A DNA stretch of 64,000 nt from Flavobacterium psychrotolerans (GCF_003097635.1 NZ_QCZI01000005.1:62001-126000), one strand, 5' to 3'; positions 9,090 to 18,334 are shown, numbered from the stretch's first letter. The notes: generated by a model from the letters alone, not told the origin. Translations and numbers: made by a program.

Positions 9090-9911
9090 CTATTCATTCA
9101 AATGGGAATCAATAATAGCGCACTGTATGTTCATGTTGGTGCAAATTGTATTTCCAAAATAACTGGCAACCGCAACCTCTGAAGCATCTTTTCCTTCGGC
9201 AATTTTTACTAATAGATTATTGGTAGATAGTTGGGTTGGATCAAAAAGAATCCAATTTCCGGAGATATAGGCTTCAAAACATGCGTGAAAATCAGGTGGG
9301 TTTAAATTATAGGCATATCCTGTAAAATAGCGTGCTGGAATGTCTAATGACCTGCACAAGGCAATGCCCAAATGTGAAAAATCTTTGCAAACACCGTGTT
9401 TTAGATTCAAAATGTCATAAGCAGAAATGCTTGAATCTGTGGAGCCTATTTTATATTGTATGGTACTAAATATCCAGTTGTTTATGGCAAGTACTTTATC
9501 GTAATTGTTGGTCAAATGCCCGAATTTATCATTTGAAAAATCCGATAATTTATCTGACTCACAATATCTGCTGGGCGAAATAAAGGGAAGTACCTCTGGA
9601 TCAAGATCAATTATTGGAGTAGATTGTCGAAGCGTTTCTTTGTTCCTGATTTTTTGAATAACAGCTACCTCGGCTTGATAGGTTATTGTAAATGAAGTTT
9701 CGGCTTTTGCTACCAACTTTAGGAATCGTGTACTATTATTTTTTAATAGGAATTCCTCAAACTTAATTTCAGGAATTATGGTCAATGATTCTTGAATAAT
9801 TGTTTGGCTAGCGGATTTTGCTGCCTGTATATTAAAAATAAAAGTGGTTTCAGAAAAAACCTCGTAGGATAATTGACCGAATACTTTAAATTTCATCTGA
9901 TATGTAAACAT
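9090..9911 (-). CDS. Transglutaminase-like family protein
   Basis: A 273-residue protein with an N-terminal beta-rich domain (about 1-130) and a C-terminal papain-like transglutaminase core. The catalytic triad is visible: Cys in LKHGVCKDFSHLGIALCRSL, His in PDFHACFEAYI and Asp in WILFDPTQL. No signal peptide is obvious, so it is probably cytoplasmic. Bacterial members act as proteases or amidases rather than cross-linkers; the substrate is unknown. It stands alone, leftward, 57 bp downstream of rsmD. Confidence 0.88.
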   Translation of the reverse strand: MFTYQMKFKVFGQLSYEVFSETTFIFNIQAAKSASQTIIQESLTIIPEIKFEEFLLKNNSTRFLKLVAKAETSFTITYQAEVAVIQKIRNKETLRQSTPIIDLDPEVLPFISPSRYCESDKLSDFSNDKFGHLTNNYDKVLAINNWIFSTIQYKIGSTDSSISAYDILNLKHGVCKDFSHLGIALCRSLDIPARYFTGYAYNLNPPDFHACFEAYISGNWILFDPTQLSTNNLLVKIAEGKDASEVAVASYFGNTICTNMNIQCAIIDSHLNE

Positions 9912-9968
9912 TTATTAGTTAATCCGGAAGTTTGTTATTCTATATTCTAAAGTTGAATTTAAGGATGC

Positions 9969-10553
9969 TTACTCTTCTTCTCCATCATCTTCAATAATTT
10001 CATCCTCTTGATTTTTATTGATTTCAAAAAAAGAGAAAATTGAACCGCCGTAACTCTTCTTGAACGAAAAATGAATCAAATGGTCGAGCTTGGTATATTT
10101 AGAATGTTCAATAATCATCATGCCATCTTCTTCCAGTAAATCATTTTCAAAGACGGACAAGACAATCGCATCAAATATTTTTTGCTCGAATGCATAAGGA
10201 GGATCGGCAAAAATAATGTTGTATTTGGCTTTGCATTTTTCGATATATTTCAAGACATCACTTTTAATGGCAGCAATATTAAAATCATATTCTGATGCAG
10301 TTTGCTTGATGAATTTCACGCAGCCAAAATCGCCATCTATGCTAGTGATGTTATCGCTTCCGCGGGATGCAAATTCATAACTGATATTTCCCGTTCCCGA
10401 AAACAAATCCAGCACTTTTAACCCATTGAAATCAAAATGATTATTCAATACATTAAATAAGGCTTCCTTACTCATATCGGTTGTTGGCCGAACAGGGAGA
10501 TTTCTGGGTGGTGAAATGCGTCTTCCTTTGAATTTTCCGGATATGATTCTCAT
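9969..10553 (-). CDS. rsmD: 16S rRNA (guanine966-N2)-methyltransferase RsmD
   Basis: Methylates G966 of 16S rRNA during 30S assembly. The family features are an N-terminal RIISGKFKGRRISPPRNLPVRPT block, SAM motif VLDLFSGTGNISYEFASRG and the catalytic IIFADPPYAF near residue 118. At 194 residues it is normal in length, with an acidic tail (QEDEIIEDDGEEE) after the enzyme core. Its ATG overlaps the DUF3822 stop by 4 bp, so the two are translationally coupled. Confidence 0.95.
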   Translation of the reverse strand: MRIISGKFKGRRISPPRNLPVRPTTDMSKEALFNVLNNHFDFNGLKVLDLFSGTGNISYEFASRGSDNITSIDGDFGCVKFIKQTASEYDFNIAAIKSDVLKYIEKCKAKYNIIFADPPYAFEQKIFDAIVLSVFENDLLEEDGMMIIEHSKYTKLDHLIHFSFKKSYGGSIFSFFEINKNQEDEIIEDDGEEE

Positions 10554-11371
10554 GATTGAAAAAGTGTAAAATGCTTTAAGTTCTCTTCTTTAGAAAAGGA
10601 ATTGTTTTTTTGTAAATCAGTGACATCAAACAAGGACACGTTCCGGATATATTTGTAGGCAATTTTAAAAAATGCGTCGTCTTCAGCAATAGTACCTAGG
10701 AATTCTAGATTAAAATTCTCAGGATTCATATTCAATTGTTCTGCCGTAAAAAGCAAGTAGTAAATTAAATCTTCGGGAGTTTTATAATCAAAAGAATTGA
10801 ATAAGAGTAAACGTTGATTTTGGACCACCACAACCTCAAAATGATCGGAATTCATGTGAACAAACATCTTTTTAGCATCTACATTTTTTGATACATCTAA
10901 AAGTTTAGTGACTAAAATGGTATTGGCGTGCTTGTAGGTAAAAGATCCGAACTCGTCTACAAAAAAATTATTGATGTTCACATATGGAATGTAAACGGCA
11001 TTCATTTGATAGGAAGGGATTTCATTATAGGCAAAAAAATCGGTTTCGAAGACCTTGGTGTTGAATTGCAAATAACTGCCTAGATACTGCTCATCAAAGA
11101 GGGCGGAAGGCACAAATGTAGAAAGGGTATTGTCGTGTAGAATTAGAATTTCGTCGTATGAATCACTTAATTCTGGATTTTCATTGATGGCTTTTGTAAA
11201 TAAATCTTCAATTGAAACTAGCTTATTGGAAGTGTCAAAACGAATGTCTCTGAAGCACAGGATACTGTGATTCAAGGTGTCAAAACAACAAAAAGAAAAT
11301 CCAACCAATGAGACTTGAACCGTCAGTTTTTTGTATTTTTTTTCGGTAATGTTGGCAATATTAACTAACAT
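10550..11371 (-). CDS. DUF3822 family protein
   Basis: A 273-residue protein of the DUF3822 family, found in Bacteroidota and typically next to rsmD as here. Characteristic segments are LTVQVSLVGFSFCCFD near the start, YDEILILHDNTLSTFVPSALFD in the middle, and VVVQNQRLLLFNSFDYKTPEDLIYYLLFTAEQLN in the second half. The fold resembles an actin/ASKHA-like duplicated domain, but this is only an impression from the strand pattern. No enzymatic motif is visible. It is coupled to rsmD by a 4-bp overlap, suggesting a related role, unproven. Confidence 0.8.
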   Translation of the reverse strand: MLVNIANITEKKYKKLTVQVSLVGFSFCCFDTLNHSILCFRDIRFDTSNKLVSIEDLFTKAINENPELSDSYDEILILHDNTLSTFVPSALFDEQYLGSYLQFNTKVFETDFFAYNEIPSYQMNAVYIPYVNINNFFVDEFGSFTYKHANTILVTKLLDVSKNVDAKKMFVHMNSDHFEVVVVQNQRLLLFNSFDYKTPEDLIYYLLFTAEQLNMNPENFNLEFLGTIAEDDAFFKIAYKYIRNVSLFDVTDLQKNNSFSKEENLKHFTLFQS

Positions 11372-11760
11372 AGGGTATTTTGCTCATTCATAAAAACTAA
11401 TAAAAAAGGGATTGCGACAAACTTACAAATTTTTTAAAGGAGTATAATTTTTAGGAGGAAAAACTTCACTGTCCGAACTCACAAATAACACAACAACATC
11501 AAGTTTGATATGTAAGGACGTAAAAGTTGTTGTCATATGGGGTCAAATTTGATATTTAGCACCTGATTGCGTAAAAAAATGAACTGTGAGTAATTTTAAT
11601 TTTGTCTAAACTCATTTTAGAGATCATTACGAGCGCAACACAGGGAAACGTGACATTTGTTATGGATTAAAATTTACAAAGCTATTTCAACAAACATTAA
11701 TCAGAAAAGTCCTTGTTGAACAGCCATTTTTAATACATTTACAATCTAAAATACTTTTTT
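11372..11760. other. Intergenic region between divergent DUF3822 and LRR genes
   Basis: 389 bp with no convincing coding frame. It should contain the promoters of both divergent genes. A TAATTTTG box (11597-11604, plus strand) matches the -7 consensus and lies 157 bp before the LRR start, but no good TTG is seen at the right distance. No repeat or RNA element was recognised. Confidence 0.4.
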
Positions 11761-13326
11761 ATGAAAAAGTTTTACTTTTTATTCTTGGGTTTGTTTTTGT
11801 GTAGTGTTGTTCATACACAGATTATTAATATTCCTGATGCAAATTTTAAAACTAGGTTGTTGCAAGCAAGTTCTAGTAATCAAATTGCTACGAATTTATT
11901 AGGAAATTATTTTAAAATTGATGCTAATAATGATGGCGAGATTCAAATTGTTGAGGCTTTGAATGTTGATTTTTTATATGTGGACGGTAATGGGAGTTCA
12001 AATTTAATAACTTCCTTAGAAGGAATTTTGAGTTTCACAAATCTTAGGCAATTGTCTTGTGGCGATAATAAACTTACCTCGATAGATTTAAAGGGATTGA
12101 AATATCTAAGTGTCATCAATTGTGAAAAAAATCAACTCTCGTTATTGGATCTAGGCGGATTATCTTATTTAAGTTCTCTTAAATGTAGTTATAATCAAAT
12201 TTCTACTTTAGATTTAAGTGGATTTTCTTATTTACAAACCCTTAAATGTAGTCATAATCAAATTTCTAACTTAGATTTAAAGGGATTAATAAATTTTAGA
12301 GAGTTAGACTGCCAATTTAATTCTATGACGTCATTAGATATTACTGGTTTACAAAATCTTAATTTTTTATTGTGTGCTAATAATCAATTATCCAAATTAA
12401 ATTTAGATGGTTTGACGAATCTTATTGAGTTACATTGTAATAGTAATCAACTATCTATATTAAATTTAGATGGTTTGACAAATCTTAGTAGGTTAGATTG
12501 TTATGATAATCAACTACAGTCATTAAATATGGACGGGCTAACCAAACTTTCGTTTTTAGAATGTGAATCTAATCAACTTAAATCATTAAATATGAATGGC
12601 TTAGTTAATCTTAAATATTTAGTTTGTGCTCAAAATAAAATTACAGTATTAAATTTAAAAGGTTTGACGAATCTAATTGAGTTAGGTTGTAATAACAATG
12701 AACTTACTTCATTGAATGTTTCAGGATTATCTAATCTAAAAAGCATATTTTGTTATGAAAATCAACTTTCTTCATTAGATTTAAGTGATTTGGTAAGTCT
12801 TGAGAATTTGGTTTGTAGAAATAATTTACTTACCATTTTAGATGTAAGCGCTTCACCTCATCTTTCTATATTAGAATGTGAAAATAACCAATTAAATAAT
12901 TTATTTATTAAAAATAGTATAAATGAGTCTGCAACTGAAAATTTAGATTTTTCTAATAATCCAAATTTACGCCATATATGCTGCGATGAAATGGAGATTA
13001 CCGATGTTCAATATTTAATTAAGAAGTATGGTTATACAAATTGTATCGTGAATTCTTCTTGTTCCTTAAATAATCAAAATTTCAAATTTGAAAATTACAT
13101 AAATTTATATCCAAATCCAGCAAGAAACACCTTGAACATTGGCGTTGAAGAACAAACAGAAGTAACGTCCATCGCAATTTATACCATTTTAGGACAGTTG
13201 GTATTAGTGAATCCTAATTTACAAAAAGTTACTACTGTGGATATTTCGGGTTTAAAAACCGGAAATTATTTTATAAAAGTCAACTCCGATAAAGGAAGCG
13301 CGAATGCAAAGTTTATAAAGGAGTGA
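11761..13326 (+). CDS. Secreted leucine-rich-repeat protein with T9SS sorting domain
   Basis: A 521-residue secreted protein. Residues 1-20 are a signal peptide (KFYFLFLGLFLCSVVHTQ). Residues about 55-65 contain an EF-hand/dockerin-like loop (DANNDGEIQ). About 16 leucine-rich repeats of 21 residues follow, with a pattern like LTNLIELHCNSNQLSILNLDG, and the DNA repeats with a 63-bp period. The C-terminal 80 residues (LYPNPARNTLNI to KFIKE) are a type A T9SS sorting domain, so it should be exported across the outer membrane and probably surface attached. It is probably a late arrival between DUF3822/rsmD and the helicase gene. Ligand unknown; a second protein of this class lies at 60158-62613. 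Confidence 0.9.
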   Translation: MKKFYFLFLGLFLCSVVHTQIINIPDANFKTRLLQASSSNQIATNLLGNYFKIDANNDGEIQIVEALNVDFLYVDGNGSSNLITSLEGILSFTNLRQLSCGDNKLTSIDLKGLKYLSVINCEKNQLSLLDLGGLSYLSSLKCSYNQISTLDLSGFSYLQTLKCSHNQISNLDLKGLINFRELDCQFNSMTSLDITGLQNLNFLLCANNQLSKLNLDGLTNLIELHCNSNQLSILNLDGLTNLSRLDCYDNQLQSLNMDGLTKLSFLECESNQLKSLNMNGLVNLKYLVCAQNKITVLNLKGLTNLIELGCNNNELTSLNVSGLSNLKSIFCYENQLSSLDLSDLVSLENLVCRNNLLTILDVSASPHLSILECENNQLNNLFIKNSINESATENLDFSNNPNLRHICCDEMEITDVQYLIKKYGYTNCIVNSSCSLNNQNFKFENYINLYPNPARNTLNIGVEEQTEVTSIAIYTILGQLVLVNPNLQKVTTVDISGLKTGNYFIKVNSDKGSANAKFIKE

Positions 13327-13331
13327 ACGCA

Positions 13332-13370
13332 TTTTATCCTGACAGGTTTTAAAACTCCGTCAGGTAAAAT
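13332..13370 (+). terminator. Hairpin after the LRR gene
   Basis: TTTTATCCTGAC (13332-13343) pairs with GTCAGGTAAAA (13359-13369) apart from one bulged base, 6 bp after the LRR stop. It probably serves as a terminator. Hairpins built on CCTGACAGG are, from memory, common dispersed elements in flavobacteria. Confidence 0.5.
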
Positions 13371-13413
13371 AATACTAAAAAACTTTCCGTACTTTGCAGT
13401 AAAATAAGCCCAA

Positions 13414-14838
13414 ATGAATTCCAGTCTGTTTTATAGAATATTAACTAGAAATTTCCCGTTTCAACCTACCTATAAACAGGATGTTTTTTTTCAGCAAATA
13501 GCGGAATTCATTACCAATGAGGATAACAACGAGATTTTTGTGTTAAAAGGCTATGCGGGAACCGGAAAAACGACCGTGATTTCTACGATTGTTAACAATC
13601 TGGCTGAAATTAACAAAAAGTATGTGTTGCTGGCGCCTACTGGACGTGCGGCAAAAGTGATTGCTAATTATTCCCATAAACCTGCATTTACCATTCATAA
13701 AAAGATTTATTTTCCCAAGAAAAACTCGGGAGGTGGCGTGAGTTTTACTTTGCAGCAAAACAAACATAAAAATACGTTTTTCATTGTTGATGAAGCATCA
13801 ATGATTTCTGATACAAATTCTGAGAGCAAACTATATGAAAATGGTTCTTTGCTCGATGATTTGATTTCTTATATCTATTCGGGAACCAATTGTAAAATGA
13901 TTTTACTAGGCGATACCGCTCAATTGCCCCCCGTAAATTTGGATATTTCACCAGCCTTGAATATTGATACTTTGGGGATGAATTATGACAAGGAAGTCAA
14001 ACACATCGAATTGGATGAGGTCATGCGTCAGGAAGAAAATTCGGGGATTTTATTTAATGCCACCGAACTTCGGGAAATACTAAAGGAACATTTTATCGAT
14101 ACGTTTCAATTTAGTTTAAGAGGTTTTAAAGATATTGTTCGGCTTACAGATGGCTACGATATTCAGGATGCCATTAATTCGGCCTACAGTAATTATAGCA
14201 TTGAGGACACGGCGTTTATCGTGCGTTCCAACAAAAGGGCGAATCAGTACAATCAGCAAATTCGGTCTAAAATATTAGATAAAGAGAGTGAACTTTCCAC
14301 AGGCGATTATTTGATGGTCGTAAAAAACAATTATTTCTGGTTGAAAGATTCGGATGAAGCTGGTTTTATTGCCAATGGCGATATTATAGAAGTGTTGGAA
14401 ATATTCAATATAAAGGAATTATATGGTTTTAAATTTGCCAATGTAAAAATACGAATGGTGGATTATCCTACCCAGAAACCGTTTGAAACCGTATTGCTGT
14501 TAGACACCATCACCAGCGAATCTCCATCTTTATCTTATGAGGAATCCAATCGATTGTATGAGGAGGTGATGAAAGATTATGAAAGCGAAACCACAAAATA
14601 CAAGAAGTTCCAAAAAGTAAAAGAAAACGAGTATTTCAACGGCTTGCAGGTCAAATTTTCGTATGCCATAACGTGTCACAAATCGCAGGGAGGACAATGG
14701 AATACGGTTTTTATAGAACAGCCGTATTTGCCTAACGGAATTGATAAAGATTATGTGCGGTGGTTGTACACGGCAATCACACGTGCAAAAGATAAATTGT
14801 ATTTGATAGGATTCAAAGATGAGAATTTTGTGGACTAA
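13414..14838 (+). CDS. RecD-like ATP-dependent DNA helicase
   Basis: A 474-residue superfamily 1 helicase related to RecD/TraA and UvrD C-terminal domains. It has Walker A GYAGTGKTT at 46-54, LLAPTGRAAKVI (motif Ia), FIVDEASMIS (Walker B), ILLGDTAQLPPV (motif III), and near the C-terminus SYAITCHKSQGGQWNTVF and YTAITRAKDKLYLIG (motifs V/VI). It is probably a 5'-3' helicase in DNA repair. It carries no nuclease domain and no recBC neighbours. It overlaps the convergent HxlR gene by 4 bp. Confidence 0.9.
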   Translation: MNSSLFYRILTRNFPFQPTYKQDVFFQQIAEFITNEDNNEIFVLKGYAGTGKTTVISTIVNNLAEINKKYVLLAPTGRAAKVIANYSHKPAFTIHKKIYFPKKNSGGGVSFTLQQNKHKNTFFIVDEASMISDTNSESKLYENGSLLDDLISYIYSGTNCKMILLGDTAQLPPVNLDISPALNIDTLGMNYDKEVKHIELDEVMRQEENSGILFNATELREILKEHFIDTFQFSLRGFKDIVRLTDGYDIQDAINSAYSNYSIEDTAFIVRSNKRANQYNQQIRSKILDKESELSTGDYLMVVKNNYFWLKDSDEAGFIANGDIIEVLEIFNIKELYGFKFANVKIRMVDYPTQKPFETVLLLDTITSESPSLSYEESNRLYEEVMKDYESETTKYKKFQKVKENEYFNGLQVKFSYAITCHKSQGGQWNTVFIEQPYLPNGIDKDYVRWLYTAITRAKDKLYLIGFKDENFVD

Positions 14839-15197
14839 CTTCCTGAAAGAACAGCTTCTCTATGTTGTAAACCCCATTCTAACATTTTATCTAAAACATC
14901 ACTCAAGGATTTTGCTGAATCTGTTAATTCATATTCTACTGAAATAGGAATAGTATCATAAACCGTGCGTTTAACCATTCCATTCATTTCTAAATCTTTC
15001 AATTCTTTTGATAACATTCGAGGTGTGATTTTCGGAATGTTGCGTTGTATTTCTGTAAAGCGTCTTTTTTTGAACAGTAAAGAACCGATAATTGGTAATT
15101 TCCATTTTCCGTTAATAACATTCAAAGTGTCATTTACTGCCAATACAAACTGAATAGGGCAGGCTTTTATTTCCTTAAAACTAATTTTATCGTCCAT
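14835..15197 (-). CDS. HxlR family transcriptional regulator
   Basis: A 120-residue winged-helix protein with the HxlR layout. A conserved N-terminal cysteine in KACPIQFVLAVNDTLNVING is followed by KWKLPIIGSLLFKKRRFTEIQRNIPKITPRMLSKELKDLE (recognition helix) and the wing ISVEYELTDSAKSL. In many relatives the cysteine senses electrophiles or oxidants such as quinones and aldehydes. It is divergent from an NmrA-type reductase over a 118-bp gap holding a long palindrome 23 bp upstream of this start. It therefore probably represses itself and the reductase. Confidence 0.92.
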   Translation of the reverse strand: MDDKISFKEIKACPIQFVLAVNDTLNVINGKWKLPIIGSLLFKKRRFTEIQRNIPKITPRMLSKELKDLEMNGMVKRTVYDTIPISVEYELTDSAKSLSDVLDKMLEWGLQHREAVLSGS

Positions 15198-15219
15198 TGA
15201 TATTTGATTTCATTGTTAC

Positions 15220-15251
15220 TATACTAAAGGATATCGATATACTTTAGTATA
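15220..15251. promoter_or_regulatory. Near-perfect 32-bp palindrome, probable HxlR operator
   Basis: TATACTAAAG (15220-15229) and CTTTAGTATA (15242-15251) are perfect inverted 10-mers. Between them sits ATATCGATAT (15231-15240), itself a palindrome on the same axis, so only one base pair of the 32-bp dyad is mismatched. It lies between the divergent HxlR and NmrA-type genes. Confidence 0.75.
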
Positions 15252-15315
15252 CTACTATATTTTAAGTAGCAAATATAGTTAACTTTGAACTATTAATAAT
15301 ATTAAATTTAAAATA

Positions 15316-16194
15316 ATGGATACAAAAATTTTAGTTACTGGTGCAACAGGGAATTTTGGAAAAACTACAATCGATTTTTTATTGAAAAAAGGAATCGCAG
15401 CAACAAATATTTCAGCTTTAGTTAGAGATGAATCAAAAGCAGAAGATTTAAAAGTAAAAGGCATTACAATAAAAGTAGGTGATTATGATAATTATGATTC
15501 TTTGCTAGCTGCCTTTCAGGGTGTTGATAAATTATTGCTGGTTTCGGGAACAGATTTAGTAAATCGAGGCAAACAACAATTGAATGCAGTTAAAGCGGCT
15601 AAAGAAGCAGGAGTAAAACATATTTTATATACCAGTTTTGAACGCAAAAATGAATCTGAAACTTCGCCCATAGCATTTTTGGCAAAATCACATATTGATA
15701 CCGACAATGCTATCAAAGCAAGTGGAATGACTTTTACCATTTTCAGAAATAATTTATATTTGGAGGTGTTGCCAATGTTTTTTGGAGAACAAGTATTAGA
15801 AACTGGAATCTTTTTCCCGGCAGGGGATACCGCTGCGGCTTATGTTTCACGAAATGATTTAGCAGAAGCGGTAGCCAATGTATTGGTTTCTGAAAATAAT
15901 GAAAGTAAAGAATATGCGATGAATAATGTTGAAAATTATTCGATGAAAAATAGTGCGGATATTTTGAGTAAAATAACCAATACCGCGGTAAATTACACAA
16001 GTCCTAGTCCTGAAGTTTATTCGGATGTCTTAACAAAAGCAGGTGTTCCGGGAGAATATGTTGGAATGTTTGTCGGTTTTGCAGCAGCAATACAACAAGG
16101 TGAATTTTATGCGAATTCAACTGATTTAGAAAATTTATTGGGCAGAAAACCAGTTTCATTGGAAGATTTCTTGAATCAAGTGTACACAAAATAA
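15316..16194 (+). CDS. NmrA-like NAD(P)-dependent reductase (QorB/YtfG type)
   Basis: A 292-residue atypical short-chain reductase. The nucleotide-binding motif VTGATGNFGKTT is at residues 6-17. VSGTDLVNRGKQQLNAVKAAKEAGVKHILYTSFERK matches the central strand and helix of the NmrA/QorB group, and a mobile C-terminal lobe follows. E. coli QorB reduces quinones with NADPH. The partner HxlR regulator belongs to a family that often controls such reductases, so a role in quinone or electrophile stress is likely. A hairpin terminator follows 26 bp after the stop. Confidence 0.88.
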   Translation: MDTKILVTGATGNFGKTTIDFLLKKGIAATNISALVRDESKAEDLKVKGITIKVGDYDNYDSLLAAFQGVDKLLLVSGTDLVNRGKQQLNAVKAAKEAGVKHILYTSFERKNESETSPIAFLAKSHIDTDNAIKASGMTFTIFRNNLYLEVLPMFFGEQVLETGIFFPAGDTAAAYVSRNDLAEAVANVLVSENNESKEYAMNNVENYSMKNSADILSKITNTAVNYTSPSPEVYSDVLTKAGVPGEYVGMFVGFAAAIQQGEFYANSTDLENLLGRKPVSLEDFLNQVYTK

Positions 16195-16219
16195 AAGCAA
16201 TACAATCAAGATTAGAAAA

Positions 16220-16247
16220 ACGGACAATTTTATTTGTTCGTTTTTTT
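16220..16247 (+). terminator. Rho-independent terminator after the NmrA-like gene
   Basis: ACGGACAA (16220-16227) pairs with TTGTTCGT (16234-16241) with one G-T pair, followed by a run of T to 16247. Confidence 0.8.
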
Positions 16248-16312
16248 ATTAATTGAAGACCTGAACGGAAAAGATTTTTTACATTTAAGAATTATTTAGA
16301 CATTTACATTTT

Positions 16313-17143
16313 ATGAATACTTTAAACGATTTACATAAAATTTCAGGCACTTTTTTGAACACCGAAAAAATGCCTGTTTTATTTCTGGGACACGGTAGCC
16401 CGATGAACGCCATTGAGGAAAATCAGTTTGTGACAGGTTTCAGAAACTTAGCCAAAACCTTGCCGCAGCCGAATGCTATTTTATGTATTTCGGCACACTG
16501 GTTTACTAGGGGAACCAAGGTAACGGCAATGGAAATGCCTCGGACAATCCATGATTTTGGAGGTTTTCCTCAAGCTTTGTTTGACGTGCAATATCCAGCC
16601 AAAGGAAGTCTGCAACTAGCCATAGAAACCAAAGAATTATTACAGCCAGTAGAAGTAGAGCTAGACGAAAAATGGGGGTTGGACCACGGTGCTTGGAGTG
16701 TCATTAAACATTTATATCCCGAGGCCAATGTCCCAGTAATACAAATGAGTATTGATTACACCAAATCTGGGCAATATCATTTTGAATTAGCCCAAAAACT
16801 AAGTGCATTGCGCCATAAAGGGATCCTGATTATTGGCAGCGGGAATATCGTGCACAATTTGGGATTGGTAGATTTCCGTAATTTCGACAAGGACAATTAT
16901 GGGTACGATTGGGCGATTGAAGTTAAGGAAACCGTAAACAAAAATTTAGTTGACGGCAATTTCCAACCGCTTATAGACTACGAAAAACAAAGCAAGGCAT
17001 TTCAATTGGCAATCCCTACGCCAGAGCATTATTTACCTTTAATTTATACCTTGGGACTCAAAGGAAAAACCGAAGAACTGAGTTTGTTTAATGACAAATT
17101 ATTGGCGGGGTCGTTGAGTATGACCTCGGTGAGGATAGTGTAG
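16313..17143 (+). CDS. LigB-type extradiol dioxygenase (YgiD/DODA family)
   Basis: A 276-residue class III extradiol ring-cleavage enzyme of the DODA family, related to plant 4,5-DOPA dioxygenase and E. coli YgiD. Probable iron or zinc ligands and catalytic residues lie in VLFLGHGSPMNAIEE, LCISAHWFTRG, WGLDHGAWSVIKHLYP and IIGSGNIVHNLG. The physiological catechol substrate is unknown. It has its own upstream gap after the NmrA terminator, so it is not simply co-transcribed. Its place behind a quinone-reductase-like gene fits aromatic or quinone metabolism (inference). Confidence 0.88.
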   Translation: MNTLNDLHKISGTFLNTEKMPVLFLGHGSPMNAIEENQFVTGFRNLAKTLPQPNAILCISAHWFTRGTKVTAMEMPRTIHDFGGFPQALFDVQYPAKGSLQLAIETKELLQPVEVELDEKWGLDHGAWSVIKHLYPEANVPVIQMSIDYTKSGQYHFELAQKLSALRHKGILIIGSGNIVHNLGLVDFRNFDKDNYGYDWAIEVKETVNKNLVDGNFQPLIDYEKQSKAFQLAIPTPEHYLPLIYTLGLKGKTEELSLFNDKLLAGSLSMTSVRIV

Positions 17144-17200
17144 GTTGGTTTTGTGGGAATAATGGTTATATTTGAGGGATTAAAAAAAAAGTCAAAATAA

Positions 17201-18139
17201 ATGGCAATATTTGAGATAGAAAAAGGAAAAGCAAAACGAGTTCGATTAAGTGAATTTAAACTTGAAAAAGACCTTCAGCGATTAATTGAAGAAAATATGG
17301 AAATCATATTTAATTGTCGATTAATTGCAACTGAATTTTCTACAGGAAACATTCACTCTGGGCGTATTGATTCCTTAGCAATTTCGGAAGATTTTAATCC
17401 TGTAATTATAGAATACAAAAAAGTAGCATCATCCGATTTAATTAATCAAAGTCTATATTATTTGCATTGGATTAGAGACCACAAAGGAGATTTTCAGGTT
17501 GCAGCAAATAAAGTTTTAGGACAAAATATTGAAGTGGATTGGTCTGATATTCGCGTAATTTGCATTGCTCCAGAATATAAAAAATATGACTTACACGCAG
17601 TTCAGGTAATGGGAGCAAATATTGAACTTTGGCAATATAAATTATATGAAAATGATATTCTAAATATTGAAGAAATTTACAAACGAACAAATACAACTTC
17701 AAGAGAATTAGATGATTATAATGAAAAAAATCCTGTAATGGTTGAAGCAGGAAAAAAAGCTGCTATTACACGAAAAAATGCAGTTTATACAATTGAAGAA
17801 CATTTTGATAATCTTGACAAAAGTTTAGTAGATTTATTTAATACTGTTCGAGACTATATTACTTCATTAGATAGTTCAATAGAAGAACTACCAAAGAAAA
17901 ATTACATTGCATATAAGACTAGTCAGAACTTTGTTTGTCTTCAAACTTACAAGAAAAAACTAACTCTTTATTTGAAACTGAATCCAGATGAAGTGAAACC
18001 TATGCCAACACAATGTAGAGATGTTAGAAATATTGGACATTATGGAACAGGAGAATTTGAATTGATTATTAAAGACTTACTAGATTTAGAAGAAACAAAG
18101 TTCTTGATAAATGAAGCTTACAAGAATATTGGCGGGTGA
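17201..18139 (+). CDS. PD-(D/E)XK nuclease-like protein with DUF5655 domain
   Basis: A 312-residue protein. The N-terminal half has a restriction-endonuclease-like core: Asp in HSGRIDSLAISED and Glu-x-Lys in PVIIEYKKV, the spacing expected for PD-(D/E)XK active sites (NucS-like). The C-terminal part (about 200-312, VYTIEEHFDNLDKSLVDLFNTVRDYI to LINEAYKNIG) matches DUF5655. Proteins of this type are frequent in accessory regions. DNA cleavage is likely by family but not shown. Neighbours are a RhuM remnant and KilA-N, so the cluster looks horizontally acquired. Confidence 0.8.
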   Translation: MAIFEIEKGKAKRVRLSEFKLEKDLQRLIEENMEIIFNCRLIATEFSTGNIHSGRIDSLAISEDFNPVIIEYKKVASSDLINQSLYYLHWIRDHKGDFQVAANKVLGQNIEVDWSDIRVICIAPEYKKYDLHAVQVMGANIELWQYKLYENDILNIEEIYKRTNTTSRELDDYNEKNPVMVEAGKKAAITRKNAVYTIEEHFDNLDKSLVDLFNTVRDYITSLDSSIEELPKKNYIAYKTSQNFVCLQTYKKKLTLYLKLNPDEVKPMPTQCRDVRNIGHYGTGEFELIIKDLLDLEETKFLINEAYKNIGG

Positions 18140-18167
18140 GATTATTCTCTTTTCCTAATTAACATTT

Positions 18168-18299
18168 ATGAAACAAATCCATTCCAATAATTCAGATTTC
18201 ATTCTTTATACTTCCCAAAATGGAGAGGTTCGAGTTGATGTTTTTGTAAATGATGAAACGGTTTGGTTAACCCAAAAAGCTATTGGCGAAGAAAGTTAA
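18168..18299 (+). pseudogene. N-terminal remnant of a RhuM family gene
   Basis: A 43-codon frame stops at 18297-18299. Its end, EVRVDVFVNDETVWLTQKAI, matches the start of RhuM/virulence proteins (xIxVxxExETVWLTQxxxAELF). A normal RhuM protein has about 330 residues, and nothing similar continues in other frames before the KilA-N gene. This is therefore a deletion remnant. Confidence 0.7.
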
Positions 18300-18307
18300 A
18301 GAGAATT

Positions 18308-18334
18308 CAGTATGTGTAATAATTGCACATACTG
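18308..18334. promoter_or_regulatory. Inverted repeat upstream of the KilA-N gene
   Basis: CAGTATGTG (18308-18316) and CACATACTG (18326-18334) form a perfect 9-bp dyad extended inward by a G-T and two A-T pairs. It lies 32 bp before the KilA-N start and 8 bp after the RhuM remnant. It could be an operator or a terminator; no T run follows. Confidence 0.5.
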
